Source: Panulirus ornatus
Lineage: Eukaryota > Arthropoda > Malacostraca > Decapoda > Palinuridae
DNA length: 64,000 nucleotides
Direction of reading: 5' to 3'
NCBI RefSeq assembly: GCF_036320965.1
Contig: NC_092231.1
Coordinates: 1,133,197-1,197,196, forward strand
Below the pieces are notes generated by a model. The model saw only the letters and a program-made list of their open reading frames with translations, ran no database searches and had not been told where the DNA came from. The position numbers and the translations under genes are program-made. Numbering within the stretch: position 1 is the first letter of the stretch; every line of letters starts with the position of its first letter. This document shows, piece after piece, positions 1 through 12,237 of the stretch.

Positions 1-53
1 GATAATGCTGAGAGATCTTGCACTGTCCATATTAATGTGGTAAAGAAAATGAA

Positions 54-347
54 TTACTGGGAGCGGCTGAAATCTGAGTCTATTACTCCCTGGAACGCAG
101 ACCGGAGAGGTATATCATCATCTGTACTTGGAAAATCCAGGAAGATATGGTATCCACTTACATTCAGAAATAACATCCTACCTGGCTCGACAGGCATGTA
201 AGACTTTATGAGACGCTTCCTCTGAAGTCCAAAGATGTCATATGTACAGAGAAATATAGAATTAAACAAACGGGGCCCTAGACTCTTCATCAACTCTCCA
301 GCTGCCATCAGAGACAGGAGGGGATGTACGGTAGAGCGCTTTAACAA
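54..347 (-). pseudogene. Possible C-terminal remnant of a non-LTR retroelement
   Basis: A 97-codon minus-strand frame carries GPRLFNSI near 257-280, followed by residues resembling the short segment after the RT domain in CR1/jockey-like elements (GPxLFN, then a K-rich stretch and a PxxPG motif). No RT motif is present in the window, so at most the extreme C-terminus is preserved. I see no splice-supported gene structure around it. This is a family resemblance read by eye; a chance ORF is the alternative. Confidence 0.35.
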
Positions 348-599
348 TTAAGTGGACAGTTACCATGAACATGTACCGTACCACTTGGGTTGTGGGGCTG
401 TGTAGGTCTGAGGGCTGCGGCTTCCAGCAGCCTGGGCCCAGCCTGGACTGTGGGGATGAAGACCCCGAAGATTTCACCAGGTGTTCACAAGGCCCCTTTC
501 CTGATCCCGTCTTTGGAAAATCAGTAAACAAGGAGTGGATAGTTCCCAACCCACTGCACCTGCTTCTTTTGGTAGTTAAAGACACACAATAAGTATGTA

Positions 600-746
600 T
601 GTATCTATTTTTCATACTTCATCATCGTTTTCTGTTTTAGGGAGGTAGCGCCACGAACAAAGAAAGGCTGCATTTCTTGACATCCATTCTCCAGCTGTCA
701 TGTGTAATGCGCCGATACCACAGCCCCCTATGTACAACCAGGCTTC

Positions 747-748
<2 letters not shown>
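600..748 (-). mobile_element. Fragment of RTE-associated 3' tail repeat
   Basis: The stretch contains GGGAGGTAGCGCCACGAAC and CAGCTGTCATGTGTAATGCG, both closely matched at 1060-1145 and 20435-20525. It is a short, diverged copy of the tail family that accompanies the RTE-like elements here, and it ends at an AT microsatellite. It has no coding capacity. Confidence 0.6.

Positions 749-814
<66 letters not shown>
749..814. repeat. (AT)n microsatellite, about 66 bp
   Basis: Pure AT dinucleotide run. It separates the 600-748 tail fragment from the tail of the minus-strand RTE-like copy. Confidence 0.97.
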
Positions 815-820
<6 letters not shown>

Positions 821-1932
821 CGCTGTCTCCTGCGTTAGCGAGGTAGCGCAAGGAAACACGAAAGAATGACCCAACCACATACACATGTATATACATAAAC
901 GCCCACACACGTACATATACCTATACATTTCAACGTATACATATGCAGAAATATACGTATATACACATGTACGTATTCATACTTGCTGCCTTCATCCAAT
1001 CCGTCGCCACCTCGCCACACATGAAATGTCACCTCCCCCCCTTCCCCCCGAGAGCGTGCGAGGTAGCGCTAGGAAAAGACAACAAAGACCACATTCGTTC
1101 ACACACTGTCTCTATCTGTCATGTGTAATGGACCTAAACACAGCTCCCTTTCCACATCCAGGCCCCACAAAACTTTCCATGGTTTACCCCAGACATTTCA
1201 CATGCCCTGGTTCAATCCATTGACAGCACGTCGACCCCGGTATACCACTTCGTTCCAATTCACTCTATTCCTTGCATGCCGTTTACCCTCCAGTATGTTG
1301 AGGCCCCGATCGCTCATTCTTTTTCACTCCATCCTTCCGCCTCCAATTTGATCTCCCACTTCTCCTCGTTCCCTGCACCTCAGACACAAACGTCCTCTTT
1401 GTCAATCTTTCCTCACTCATTCTCTCCATGTGACCAAACCATTTTAACACAACCTCTTCTCCTTTCTCAACCACACTTTTTTTTGTTACCACTTATCTCT
1501 CTTGCCCTTTCATTACTTGATCAAATCACCTCACACCACATATTGTCCTCAAACATTTCATATCCAACACATTCTTCAACGCTCCCAGAACCTTTGCCCC
1601 CCCCCCCCCCTCCTCCACACTGTGACTCTTTTCCGCTTTTATGGTTTCATCCGCTGCTAAATCCACTCCCAGATATCTAAAACACTTCTTTCTCCAGTTT
1701 TCTCCATTCAAACTTACCCTCCCCCCCCCCCAATTAACTTGTCCCTCAACCTTACTGAACATAATAACGTTGCTCTTATTCACATTTATTCTCAGCTTTC
1801 ATCTTTCACACACTTTACCAAACTCAGTCACCAACTTCTGCAGTTTCTCACTCGAATCAGCCACCAGCGTGGTATCATCAGCAACGACAACTGACTTGCT
1901 TCCCAAGCTCTCTCATCCACAACAGACTGCAT

Positions 1933-1936
<4 letters not shown>
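815..1936 (-). mobile_element. 5'-truncated, decayed RTE-like non-LTR retrotransposon
   Basis: Read on the minus strand this is the same family as the plus-strand copy at 56307-57709. Recognisable coding blocks are the thumb segment with FRYLGVDLAAD (about 1650-1690) and a C-terminal WFGHMERMSEERLTKR block (about 1380-1430). Between them roughly 40 codons present in the other copy are missing, where KNV joins directly to DMKCLRTICGVR. The catalytic FADD motif is not intact in an open frame. The 3' tail runs through 815-1230 with two GAGGTAGCGC cores, at about 839 and 1059. The 5' end stops at SVGDERAW-equivalent sequence, directly against a TA microsatellite. Several frameshifts and poly-C runs mark it as dead. 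Confidence 0.85.

Positions 1937-2006
<70 letters not shown>
1937..2006. repeat. (TA)n microsatellite, about 70 bp
   Basis: Pure TA run at the truncated 5' end of the minus-strand RTE-like copy. Confidence 0.97.
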
Positions 2007-2016
<10 letters not shown>

Positions 2017-3340
2017 AATATTGTAGTATTTCTCACCCTTACAAATTTGACTGAACCATTTTCTTATCCTTTTATTTGACCGAAGTCAAATATCATAATA
2101 TTCTTCACTTTATTGCAGATTTAAATCAAATGATAAAGAAACCTGTTTGCTGTAAGGTTGGGAGTCGAGGCTTATGGCCAGAGATAATGGCCATATGGCT
2201 TTACTCCACTTTTCCAGTTAATGCACCCAATAATCCACTTATAAACAACCTCGAGACGGTCTTATTAAGTTGGCCAGGAATTCATAAATTCGCGAGCGAT
2301 ATAAAGGCGAACTCTCCTTCAAGTTTTGGCAAAACATACTTGAGCGTTTGATCTTGTCCGAAACTCGTCCTAAACTTGTGTATAACTTGTGAGAAGCGGG
2401 AGACCTGGTCAGACACGGCAGCGCCCTCCTGGTTCTCGACTGGTTTTTGGCTGAAGTGTAAAGGAGACCCAGCCATGGTGGCTGATGACATGTCTGTCTG
2501 TCTGTCTGTCTGCTTATCCCCCCCGCCCCCCCCCACCCCCGACACAGGCGGATTATAACACCTGAACTAAAACACTGAGTTTCATGTGTCTCATTTGATT
2601 CTTTTTATCTTTTCTCTGCTGCCTTAAGACCCGTTCCCATTTTCTGTGTGTGTGTAGAGATGTACCTGTAGCACGAATCTACTTAACAGACCTGGGATCC
2701 ACAACCCCAGCGTACGGGCAGAGACGCCCACTTCCCTCAGGTAGACCCGCTCGCCCGGAGACCGAACGTCACCTTTTCAGCATGACGATACATGATGAGC
2801 CACGAAGCGGCGTCACAACCCTACCCTAGCTTGTGATAACCTGGCCTTTAACCTGACCCAGATTGTCATACCCACATCGTACCCTCAGGCTCAAGGGGTT
2901 ATATTCTATATTGAATGTACACGATGTGTTTATTGATGTTTTATTATCTGCCGGCAGCATCTTCCTCAGTGTCTCCTCAGCGGTTCACTCAGCCAACTGG
3001 CTTCATATGTGGGAACCCAGACTGCTGGCCTCAGTACGGTACTATTGTATGCAAATACTGGTTGCTGCCCCCCCCCCCCCCCCCCCTCCTTCCCAAACTG
3101 CAATATTAGACGACCTCTTCACGTACAGTTTCGACTTAAACATATTTCTGTATTAACAGTTGTACATGTAAGTCATTCATCTGCTCTATTCACCTTATGA
3201 CGTGCTTCTGTCGTTCACAACACAACAACTGTTAGTTTAGTTTTGGTACGAGTCTCGGAAGCTTCGTAGATAACAAAGTGTTCTGTGATTTTCAGAGTTG
3301 CATACTGGAGGATACGTGGTATGAAACGTAGAAATGTGAA
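2007..3340. other. No gene recognised; simple-sequence patches
   Basis: I see no supported coding region. Contents are a TGTC run at 2489-2512, a C/A-rich patch at 2518-2540 and a run of 19 C at 3068-3086. Short open frames here show no family resemblance. Confidence 0.6.
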
Positions 3341-3482
3341 AAGACATGTGATGATGAAACTGGTACATAAGAGATATGTGATGATGAAACTGGTACATAA
3401 GAGATATGTGATGATGAAACTGGTACATAAGGGATATGTGGTGATGAAACTGGTACATAAGGGATATGTGATGAAGCTGATG
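3341..3482. repeat. 30-bp minisatellite, about 4.5 copies
   Basis: Direct repeats containing GATGATGAAACTGGTACATA at 30-bp spacing (3381, 3411, 3441). The last copy is diverged. Confidence 0.9.
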
Positions 3483-3632
3483 GGATGTAGGAAGATATGT
3501 TATGATGAAACGTAAATCTTTGGTTTTTCTGGATGTAAATATTTGTCTGTTTACTTTCCAAGAATTCTGTTGGATTGTTGTGTATAATATTCAGGCTGTC
3601 ACGTGAACACGTGCTGGCCTGGGTTATGTACA

Positions 3633-3682
3633 CATTATTATTATTATTATTAATTATTATTATTATAATTATTATTATTATT
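3633..3682. repeat. (ATT)n microsatellite, interrupted
   Basis: ATT trinucleotide run with two phase breaks. Confidence 0.93.
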
Positions 3683-3737
3683 GCACCTTTTGACTCGAGT
3701 GACGTCATCCTACTATGACGGTCATTGATTATTCTTG

Positions 3738-3950
3738 AGTGAAGGTAGGTAGAGAAGTGAAGGTAGGTAGAGAGGTGTAGGTAGGTAGAGAAGTGAAGGT
3801 AGGTAGAGAAGTGAAGGAAGGTAGGTAGAGGTGTAGGTAGGTAGAGAGGTGTAGGTAGGTAGGTAGAGAGGTGTAGGTAGGTAGGTAGAGAGGTGTAGGT
3901 AGGTAGAGAGGTGAGGTAGGTAGAGGTGTAGGTAGGTAGAGAGGTGTGTC
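3738..3950. repeat. Degenerate GGTAGGTAGAG minisatellite, about 15-18 bp unit
   Basis: About 12 irregular units of AGGTAGGTAGAG plus a short variable piece (AAGTGA or GTGT). The unit length varies because the internal GGTA tetramer also expands. Confidence 0.9.
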
Positions 3951-6900
3951 TTGCATGATTACTCATGTAAACAATTTCTTCTACATCTCCCTCCTGACCT
4001 CCAGGAAAGAGGCTTTAGAACTGATCCAGTCACTCCAGTGCATTTGATTTTCCAAGGATCATTATAGTGGTAGACTATGAATGACTTTTGTGCAATTTTC
4101 AACTTGGCATTTCCGCCAGCTTTGAGTAGTGATGTTAGTACAAAACAATGATCTAGGAAGCATAACAGGTCTGGAAAGAGTCATCATTGTCTTCGTCTGT
4201 CACGTTCTGAAAGATCACAAAGTTCAGCTAAACTTCTCAGAAGAACGACGGAGGATGTTGTTGTGGTCTGACAATGTACGTGTTCAGAAATGATGAATCC
4301 TCGATCTTGTACATTTCTTGTCCATGATATGATCTTTGCGTCGTGCAGTCCACACGTTTTCACAACATTAATTCCTTTATGACAGCATTATTACAACGTC
4401 ATTTAGATGTAGCTTAATGAAAGAATTGATTGACGCCTTTTTTTAATTATGTATCCTCTAAGGATAAAGTTTTCACAATAATTTGTAAATGATGATACGA
4501 AGTTGTAACCTGTGCATGCGTCTACGTCAGACATAGACATGGTAGAGTGCACATGTCCAAGTAATGTTTCCTGAGGAATGGTTGTGGTAGCAGTAGGTGT
4601 GCCAGAAATCGCTTGACCTACACCAAGGTGTTGTGATGTGTTGGGCAAGTTGTGTATCCATATTCCCACTTTACCGGTTATTTTCATACATAATATGTGC
4701 ACTAACATGGTAGACACGTTGGTCAAGGGTTTTTATAAAGTCTGTGTACATTACGCCAGCATTTTATGTCTTCCAGTGCCTTTACCATTCTGTCTTTGTG
4801 GTAAAGCAGCTGAGAAGTACATAACCCTCCAGCCTTGGCTCATTCTTACTTTATCATATCTTACGTTATGCTATCAACAACGTTATGTTATCAACGTTAT
4901 GTATTTGACTTGCACTAAACAGCTTAACAGAGGAAGTAGCCACATCTCGAGTAAAACGTTTGTGTCTTTTGTTCGCTTTCCCCAGTTCACTTCTGGACAA
5001 ACCATAGGATCCTCGCGATGAACATGTATGCTGAGTGAGTTATAACTGAATAACTTGAAGTAATAATCTGATAATCTAGTATGATTTAATCGTGTAACAT
5101 GAAACATCTCACTAAAGGATGTTTGCCTAAACTCAAAATGATATCCTGGATTCTATAAAATAAAACTATGGAGTCAATGTATAGGTTCGTGCAGAGATGT
5201 AGTGACCGTGTCAAGTGCATCCGGAAAAATATTCATTCCTTCTAACACTAAGCTGATGACTGTACTGCATTTCACATACGGGTAACCATGCACGTTGAAT
5301 CTCCGGCATGTAGTTAGGCCTGCAACTTAGCATGGAAAGGTGATCTGTAGTGTATTTATTTCAGTAGATAATGGCTCTGTTGTTCTTCAAATAAACTGCT
5401 AATCCCTTAGGTCAAAACTGAGTCATTTTGTTAAATACATCTCGCTTCCTTAGGCCTTCTAGCCGAGCGAGCACATTCCTTCACAGACATCACTTATTAC
5501 GAACATAGCAGATTCAGAGCCTCCGGGCCCCTCGTTTGCATCCTCACCACAACCGCGTACCATCCTGGACACCGCACCCTCCCTCACCACCAATACTGCC
5601 TTCTTCCATGACTGCAACACCCTCTTTCACCACCACCACGCTCTCACTCCCTCACCACCACCACCACAGTTCCATCCCTCTTCACCATCACTCCCTTCTT
5701 CCCCATTCACCATACCGTTCCTCCACCACTACCCCCTCCCTCCCTAGACACTGCACCCTGAACGGCGGAAAGGCATTTTCCCTCCTCCTACCTCCCGTAT
5801 TGTTGGCACAGTCTACCCACTCAACAACAGATCATTTTCCCGAAAGTATATCGCCCTACCAGCCAGTAATTTCTCTCCTACCAAGGAAATTGGTACATTT
5901 AACAACTTTGTTTTTTTGGAGGGAGGGGTTGAGTTGTGCGTGTGTGCAGAGACAGACAGACTGACAGGGTCGCCTTTTTATGGTGTAGACGAGTTGGTAT
6001 GTTACAGACCAGACTGGATTATTTGAACGCTTGATATCTATTTAGGTTGCCGGAATAAGTTTAGGTTGTTTTGTGATTGTGATGATCGTGATGGTGTGTA
6101 TAATTTATTCCTGGGGACAATAAAGACAGAACACTACCCAGGTATTTCCTGCGTGTCTTGGAGGGCGACTGAGAGGGGCACGAGTTAAGGAGCTTAAAAC
6201 CAACTCTTGAATTATTTTTTTTCCATTAGTACAGACGTAACCAAGAGAGGATTTCCCTTCGGTTGATCATCTTCCTGACGCTACCTCAGAAAGGCTGAAA
6301 AAAGCAAACAAGCATTAAGAAAAAAAGAAGAAACATACCAATGATGAACAACGTCACATGTGGGGAATCAGAGACAGTATACATAAATGTTAATACAGAC
6401 ATGTAGTATAGTATCCTAGGTCATTGAGACAGGGGACTTCAAATATTTAGATTCCATGTTGCTCCAACACGAGTTTCATTTGTCAGTCACGTGCGGTACA
6501 GTGTCCCTGGACGTTATAACGTCGGTATAATAGACTTCTGTAAACATCTCGAGACAACACGTCTACCAGGAGGAAAAATAGAAGAGGCTTGCAGCGTAAT
6601 CCCACAGGTACATAACCTGTCAGATCTATTATAATTATTGTAGTTTGATGCATCTGATAAGTCTTTTGATAATGGCTGAACCTGTTGTTGTTCTTATACA
6701 CCACTAAGGCCCCTTTTATTCGGCTGTTGTAGCTTCAAAGTTGCACTCCACGCTGAGGCAGGGAAGTATGGACTCCATAGGAGCGAAAATGTCTTCCAGT
6801 AGACTATATGTTCCTTTCCACTCAAAAATCCAGGCTTGCTGAAGGTGACGTCACACTCGCGATGTAACCATTTGCAGAAGGATTTCAGTAACGCATATGT

Positions 6901-7154
6901 TTACGTACAGGTAGATATGAATAGCAGTACGTAAGGTAAACTGACCACAAGTCGAAGTAAGATGAAAGCAAAACGCGGTCACTGATTATTGTACATGGAG
7001 AGGATAGTAGATGTTGATTGATGGCGGTAAAAGATGATGCTTTTGACCGGGTATGAACGAAGGACTTCTAACAGACATTTATATTTGATTTTAATACCGA
7101 CCGGGTGTTTTGAAGTGGGTAGAAAGAGTGACCCATAAGGATCAGTTGAAAAGA
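3951..7154. other. No gene or repeat recognised
   Basis: About 3.2 kb of ordinary-looking sequence with only short open frames. A C/A/T-rich low-complexity patch with many CACCAC triplets lies at 5536-5760. I see no domain, RNA structure or mobile element I can support. Confidence 0.55.
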
Positions 7155-7240
7155 AATACCCTCGCACCCAAGGGTCGTACCATCGTGCTCAGTGTACGAA
7201 CTCTCTCAAGGGTCGCACCGTCATGCTCAAGAGATTGAGC
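7155..7240. repeat. Dispersed GTACGACCCTTGG family, arm fragment
   Basis: It contains CCCAAGGGTCGTACCATCGT at 7167-7186 and a second unit CAAGGGTCGCACCGTCATG. This is the right arm of the palindromic family best seen at 12238-12352 and 17605-17860. Confidence 0.6.
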
Positions 7241-7394
7241 AATCTTCCCTAGATAGGAACCAACCAGCAGAGTGTTGAGACAAGAGTGAGAGGCAGGAGA
7301 GAGACCCCTCCCTCTGTAGCGTGTGTGAGCAGCGGGCTGGGGGAGGACTGGCTGACTGTAGACTGGTTGCATCAAACGACTGGGCCCTGATAGC

Positions 7395-7705
7395 TTGCTG
7401 CTCTTACACAGACTGTGGGGAAAAATCCTGGGCTGGCTTATTTACAGATTGCGGCGGGGGAGGTGTGTGCCGCGTGCGGAAACATACGAAGTGATGGTGG
7501 TGGTGACTAGGGAAGTAGCATGGGAGGTGACAGGGAAAGTGACAGAGATAGTGGCAAGGAGAAGTGGTAGGGATGGTGACAGGAGGAGTGTAGGCATTTG
7601 ATGGTAACATGGATGGTGCATACCAGTGGTGGTGACATGGGTGGTGTACGCTAGGTATAGTGACTGATGGTGACATGATAGTGACAGAAGTGTGGGACAG
7701 GTCTG
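7395..7705. repeat. Degenerate GTGACAGG-rich stretch
   Basis: Irregular repeats of GTGAC, GGTGACA and GTGGTGACATGG give an old, decayed minisatellite appearance continuing to about 7900. No fixed period is preserved. Confidence 0.45.
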
Positions 7706-8323
7706 GTGACGGGCGGTAACGGGGATGATGACGTGGGGAGGAGGGGAGTGTTATGTGGGGTGATAACAAGGAGAGATGTGCGTCAGGAGCGGGGTGGACA
7801 CTGGAATCGTGTGCCAAGGGACGTCTCTGGGAAGATGTATGACGAGGGTGTGATTAACGGGGATGTGACAGTGGTGTTGTTAGGGGCCGTGACAAGGGAG
7901 GTGACAGGTATCACGGCACTTCATATCACCGTCTACATCGAAGCTAAGATCAAGAAGTACTGTGACGTAACGCTAAAGAGCATGACGATGGTGTGGGTGT
8001 CAGATCATGGTCGACGACCAGATCCCTCCCATCAACAGCGGCTGAGGGGGCGGCTACCTCGACCGATCATGAGCGAGGTTATGACTTGTGACAACAGTGA
8101 GAGTAGAGTGAAGCTCATAATCTGTCATCAGATCACCAAGACCAACAACCTCATTATGAAGAACATGACTAAGGACCGGAGCCTACTCAAGACCTCCAGT
8201 GTGATCTATAGAATGTGTCTTGAAGATTGTATTCTTCACAACGTGCATCATACAGACACCACCACACTGCCTACCGCATTAAGCATGTACCGAGAGAGGA
8301 TTCTCTTGAGCAGCAAGACTTGA
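7706..8323 (+). CDS. Unrecognised 205-codon ORF (doubtful)
   Basis: This is the longest open frame outside a perfect tandem array. Its first third overlaps the degenerate GTGAC-rich stretch and so is probably not real coding sequence. The rest has mixed composition without a signal peptide, membrane segment or domain I can name. It has no neighbouring gene and no convincing exon boundaries. It may be a chance ORF or contain an exon; I assign no function. Confidence 0.15.
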   Translation: MTGGNGDDDVGRRGVLCGVITRRDVRQERGGHWNRVPRDVSGKMYDEGVINGDVTVVLLGAVTREVTGITALHITVYIEAKIKKYCDVTLKSMTMVWVSDHGRRPDPSHQQRLRGRLPRPIMSEVMTCDNSESRVKLIICHQITKTNNLIMKNMTKDRSLLKTSSVIYRMCLEDCILHNVHHTDTTTLPTALSMYRERILLSSKT

Positions 8324-8410
8324 CGTCATAGAACACCAGGTAGCGAGGTTTGACGTCATGGAATACCCGGTTGTAGGCTACGATGTCATAGAACACTCGA
8401 CAGAAAGGTT
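8320..8410. repeat. 30-bp repeat, 3 copies, with TGACGTCA sites
   Basis: Units start at 8321, 8351 and 8381. The first two contain TGACGTCAT; the third has drifted to GATGTCAT. The units share AGAA(C/T)AC after the site. Confidence 0.75.
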
Positions 8411-9552
8411 GAGAAAAGAATAAACGATGCCAGCAGAGTAGTTCATAGTGGTGGACAAGCTGCAGTAGTCATCACGGGAGAGCAGAGGGTAATATTTGAA
8501 CACGTCCAATGTCTACTAACTTGGCCTTTAAAAGTTCCCGTCGTAGATTGCACTGTATTTAGTAGCGACGACTTATGAAAACGATTTCTTTGTTGGCAGT
8601 ATGGTCTATTTACTGAGTTACTGTGTAAGACTTTTAAACATAAAATCTATTACGACTTATATATCTCACTATTGTCGACTCGTGTGCATAATGTCTTATT
8701 ATTCGTCCCCACTTGCATATTGCATGAGAATTCCTGTTGTCCATCCTCATCATAATCTTCAGGAGGTATTTCTCATTGTCTCTACTGTGTATTTGTTCAT
8801 CACACATTTCATCATCAGGACATCCTCCTGGTACAGTTGACCTGCGTCACACTCTCACTCGAGTCTTCAGTTGTGTCCACCAGGATCATCTGACACGACC
8901 TCCACGCCACACCTCACCTCACCGCCTCCCACCGCCGGAGCAGGGAGGCTACCTCCCTACCTCTCACAACCGCCCTCATTCCTCCGTCCTCTCGTAAAAG
9001 TGCTCAGCAAATATTTGAAGTTCTTAATCTGGAGGCGGCCGCCAGCCAGCACGGATATCACCGTCCGACTACTTTTTAGTAGGCTGGACCTCGGGGACCG
9101 GCTGTTCCCAGCCGTCCACATCCCTGCTGGTGATCCTCCCTCATCATTTCTCTCTGTCACGATCTCGTGTGGTGATTCCTTGAGTCTCTTATAGATTCTC
9201 ATGAAACTTCAGGCTTCAGTCCACGTTTAAATCATTTTGAAAGCGATGAATATTTTTGATATATTTTTTCTTTATAATTTTTCGAGGACCTACGTAAAGT
9301 TCTACCATCATTCATTGCTCTAACTTCAGAAGGAATTTTATATCAGGAGAATGTAAACAAACTTCAAAAGCATCATTTGGAATAAAAGATTTTATCTCTT
9401 CGTTATCCAGCCAGGCGGAGTACACTTCCATGAGGCAGCTAGAGAGCTGCTGCTGTATTATTCACGTAGCTGTTGTATGCTGGGCTTTATAATCTGTGGT
9501 TGTTTACTGTGTCAGTACTTCTAACTGTTCAGGATGGAGCGATCGCTTGGCT
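8411..9552. other. No gene recognised
   Basis: Unique-looking sequence with a C-rich patch at 8880-8960. Short open frames only. Confidence 0.5.
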
Positions 9553-9697
9553 TCTGTTACAACATGACTCCACCAGTTATGAAGACCTACGTGGCTGGTT
9601 CTGTTACAACATGACTCCACCAGTTATGAAGACGTACGTGGCTGGTTCTGTTACAACATGACTCCACCAGTTATGAAGACGTACGTGGCTGGTTCTT
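9553..9697. repeat. 47-bp minisatellite, 3 copies
   Basis: Near-identical units start at 9553, 9600 and 9647, each containing CATGACTCCACCAGTTATGA. Only one or two substitutions separate them, so the expansion is recent. Confidence 0.93.
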
Positions 9698-10326
9698 GAT
9701 GCCAGAAATGTACCAGATTTGGGTCAAAAGGATTAGATCGCTGAAATCTGAAGTAAAATAGTCCAGCCTATATTACATTTGGGCTGTGAGTGACGGTGCG
9801 GTAGACACCACTCGGTGTATTCTATTGTTTCTTTGCCTGTGGAGCCAGAGGGTGTGGGAGGTGCTCCCTCCTCACATACGCTTTTGTGATCCTCCTTGAC
9901 ACAGAACAGCTCCTCCTCCTTTCGTCTCATTTCTCGCACTGCTTCCGTTTTCTGATTTTTGTTTTCACTTATAATAATCAGACTAGAACCCGTGTGATGA
10001 GGACAGACCCGCAAGGTGTATTTTACTTCAGAAGTAAACCGGAATATGTGAGTGTTGAGGCTGACTGCTGGCTCTGCCATGTAGTCATTGGCCTCGAACC
10101 AGAATACTTGTGTTGCTGCTGTACTTCCTGAGCAAAATCTGTTGAACTCGAGTATCTATAACACGTGTTTATCTTCCCTTCAGGGGATTATGTCAATTTT
10201 TTTGTCTGATTTAAATGTTGTCAGGAATGAAGGTTTTCATATTCATCCAGCGAAACTACCTTCAGTTGGCAAAGCTGCGTGTGTATGTCACAGGACCTGT
10301 GTAGGGTAACAATTCGCATTCAAAAC
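9698..10326. other. No gene recognised
   Basis: Unique-looking sequence between two arrays. No supported feature. Confidence 0.5.
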
Positions 10327-10619
10327 CTGCGCATGATAGCATCTGCCATCGAGGAACTGCGCATGATAGCATCTGCCATCGAGGAACTGCGCATGATAGC
10401 ATCTGCCATCGAGGAACTGTGCATGATAGCATCTGCCATCGAGGAACTGCGCATGATAGCATCTGCCATCGAGGAACTGTGCATGATAGCATCTGCCATC
10501 GAGGAACTGCGCATGATAGCATCTGCCATCGAGGAACTGTGCATGATAGCATCTGCCATCGAGGAACTGCGCATGATAGCATCTGCCATCGAGGAACTGT
10601 GCATGACATCATCTGTCAA
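10327..10619. repeat. 30-bp minisatellite, about 9.7 copies, 60-bp superstructure
   Basis: Unit contains GATAGCATCTGCCATCGAGG. Copies differ almost only at one site (GCGCATG or GTGCATG). After three C-type copies the order alternates T, C, T, C to the end, so the later part amplified as a 60-bp dimer. Four frames stay open across it because the unit is a multiple of three without stops. Confidence 0.95.
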
Positions 10620-10860
10620 CTAAGTGAGCATGATGGCATTTAGTGCTGATCCAAATTCCAGGAACATCTTAGTAGCCGTTTTGAAAACATGGGGTTCCTA
10701 TTCTTCTTATACTTACCATGTCTCCAGATATCTGATTTAGAGAGAGAGCAAAAGGCATCGAACACTTCCATCTTAGCTCAGCTACCAGTAGGTTACATCG
10801 TATTAGGAGCAACAACCCCTTGTGCAAAGATGGCTTTGCCTTAAAAGTCAGATGGTACCA

Positions 10861-11778
10861 CTGTGCTCAAGGACCATACCATCGTGCTCAAAGGCTGTAC
10901 CATCGTGTTCAGGGACCGTACCATCGTGCTCAGAGGTCGTACCATCGTGTTCAGGGACCGTACCATCGTGTTCAGGGACCGTACCATCGTATTCAGGGAC
11001 CGTACCATCGTGTTCAGGGACCGTACCATCGTGTTCAGGGACCGTACCATCGTGTTCAGGGACCGTACCATCGTGTTCAGGGACCGTACCATCGTGTTCA
11101 GGGACCGTACCATCGTGCTCAAAGGTCGTACCATCGTGTTCAGGGACCGTACCATCGTGTTCAGGGACCGTACCATCATGCTCAAAGGTCGTACCATCGT
11201 GTTCAGGGACCGTACCATCGTGTTCAGGGACCGTACCATCGTGCTCAAAGGTCGTACCATCGTGTTCAGGGACCGTACCATCGTGCTCAAAGGTCGTACC
11301 ATTGTGTTCAGGGACCGTACCATCGTATTCAGGGACCGTACCATCGTGTTCAGGGACCGTACCATCGTGTTCAGGGACCGTACCATCGTGTTCAGGGACC
11401 GTACCATCGTGTTCAGGGACCGTACCATCGTGCTCAAAGGCCGTACCATCGTGCTCAAAGGTCGTACCATCGTGTTCAGGGACCGTACCATCGTGCTCAA
11501 AGGTCGTACCATCGTGTTCAGGGACCGTACCATCGTGCTCAAAGGCCGTACCATCGTGCTCAAAGGTCGTACCATTGTGTTCAGGGACCGTACCATCGTA
11601 TTCAGGGACCGTACCATCGTGTTCAGGGACCGTACCATCGTGTTCAGGGACCGTACCATCGTGTTCAGGGACCGTACCATCGTGTTCAGGGACCGTACCA
11701 TCGTGTTCAGGGACCGTACCATCGTGTTCAGGGACCGTACCATCGTGTTCAGGGACCGTACCATCGTGCTCAAGGATT
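10861..11778. repeat. 21-bp minisatellite, about 44 copies
   Basis: Unit is CCGTACCATCGTGTTCAGGG plus one base, with two main variants: TTCAGGGAC and CTCAAAGGTC. The unit equals the outer arm of the dispersed palindromic family. A rare ACCATTGTG variant at 11299 recurs at 11572, and a CGTATTC variant at 11324 recurs at 11597. Both spacings are 273 bp (13 units), showing block duplication. The 419-, 335-, 334- and 319-codon open frames across it are artefacts. Confidence 0.96.
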
Positions 11779-12237
11779 TAAGAAGAAAGGTACAACCTGT
11801 ACAGGTGTACCTTGCATCCAGACACGACCCCGTTTCTTCTCTCACCATTCATGTTCAACTTTTATAAACTCAAATTCAAAATACTTACGTTATCCTGTAG
11901 TTCTACCCCAATCTGAGTCATCATATCAGGATTGTTGTATATTTTCACTAAAATCCAAACCAGTTTTATTACATTTTCACATCTCCGACTCTGTTATCAA
12001 AAACCTTCCCACACTGCTGGAAGCACTTCAGCGCAGAGGTAACACACTCCTGTGCTGCTGCAATCTCAACACAAGATAACTTGATGTTCTTTTCATTCTA
12101 TTAGACGCTCAAAACACGACTGAAACTAAGCTATATCAAGAAGGTATATCCTACACCAGCGTCTCTTCGTACAATAGAGTCCTTCTGTAAAGTAACTTGA
12201 GCTCCTTGTGTATTGTACCATGTATTGAGTTTTTCAG
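11779..12237. other. No gene recognised
   Basis: Unique-looking sequence between the 21-bp array and a palindromic copy of the same family. Confidence 0.5.

Noticed and set aside
724..928. Open frames rich in Ile-Tyr, Cys-Val or His-Thr at dinucleotide runs
   Set aside because: Simple translation of AT and AC microsatellites, repeated at every such locus in the window.
10820..12079. A 419-codon open frame, plus overlapping 319-335-codon frames on both strands
   Set aside because: They lie in a 21-bp array whose unit is a multiple of three and lacks stops in most frames. Simultaneous openness on both strands shows there is no coding selection.
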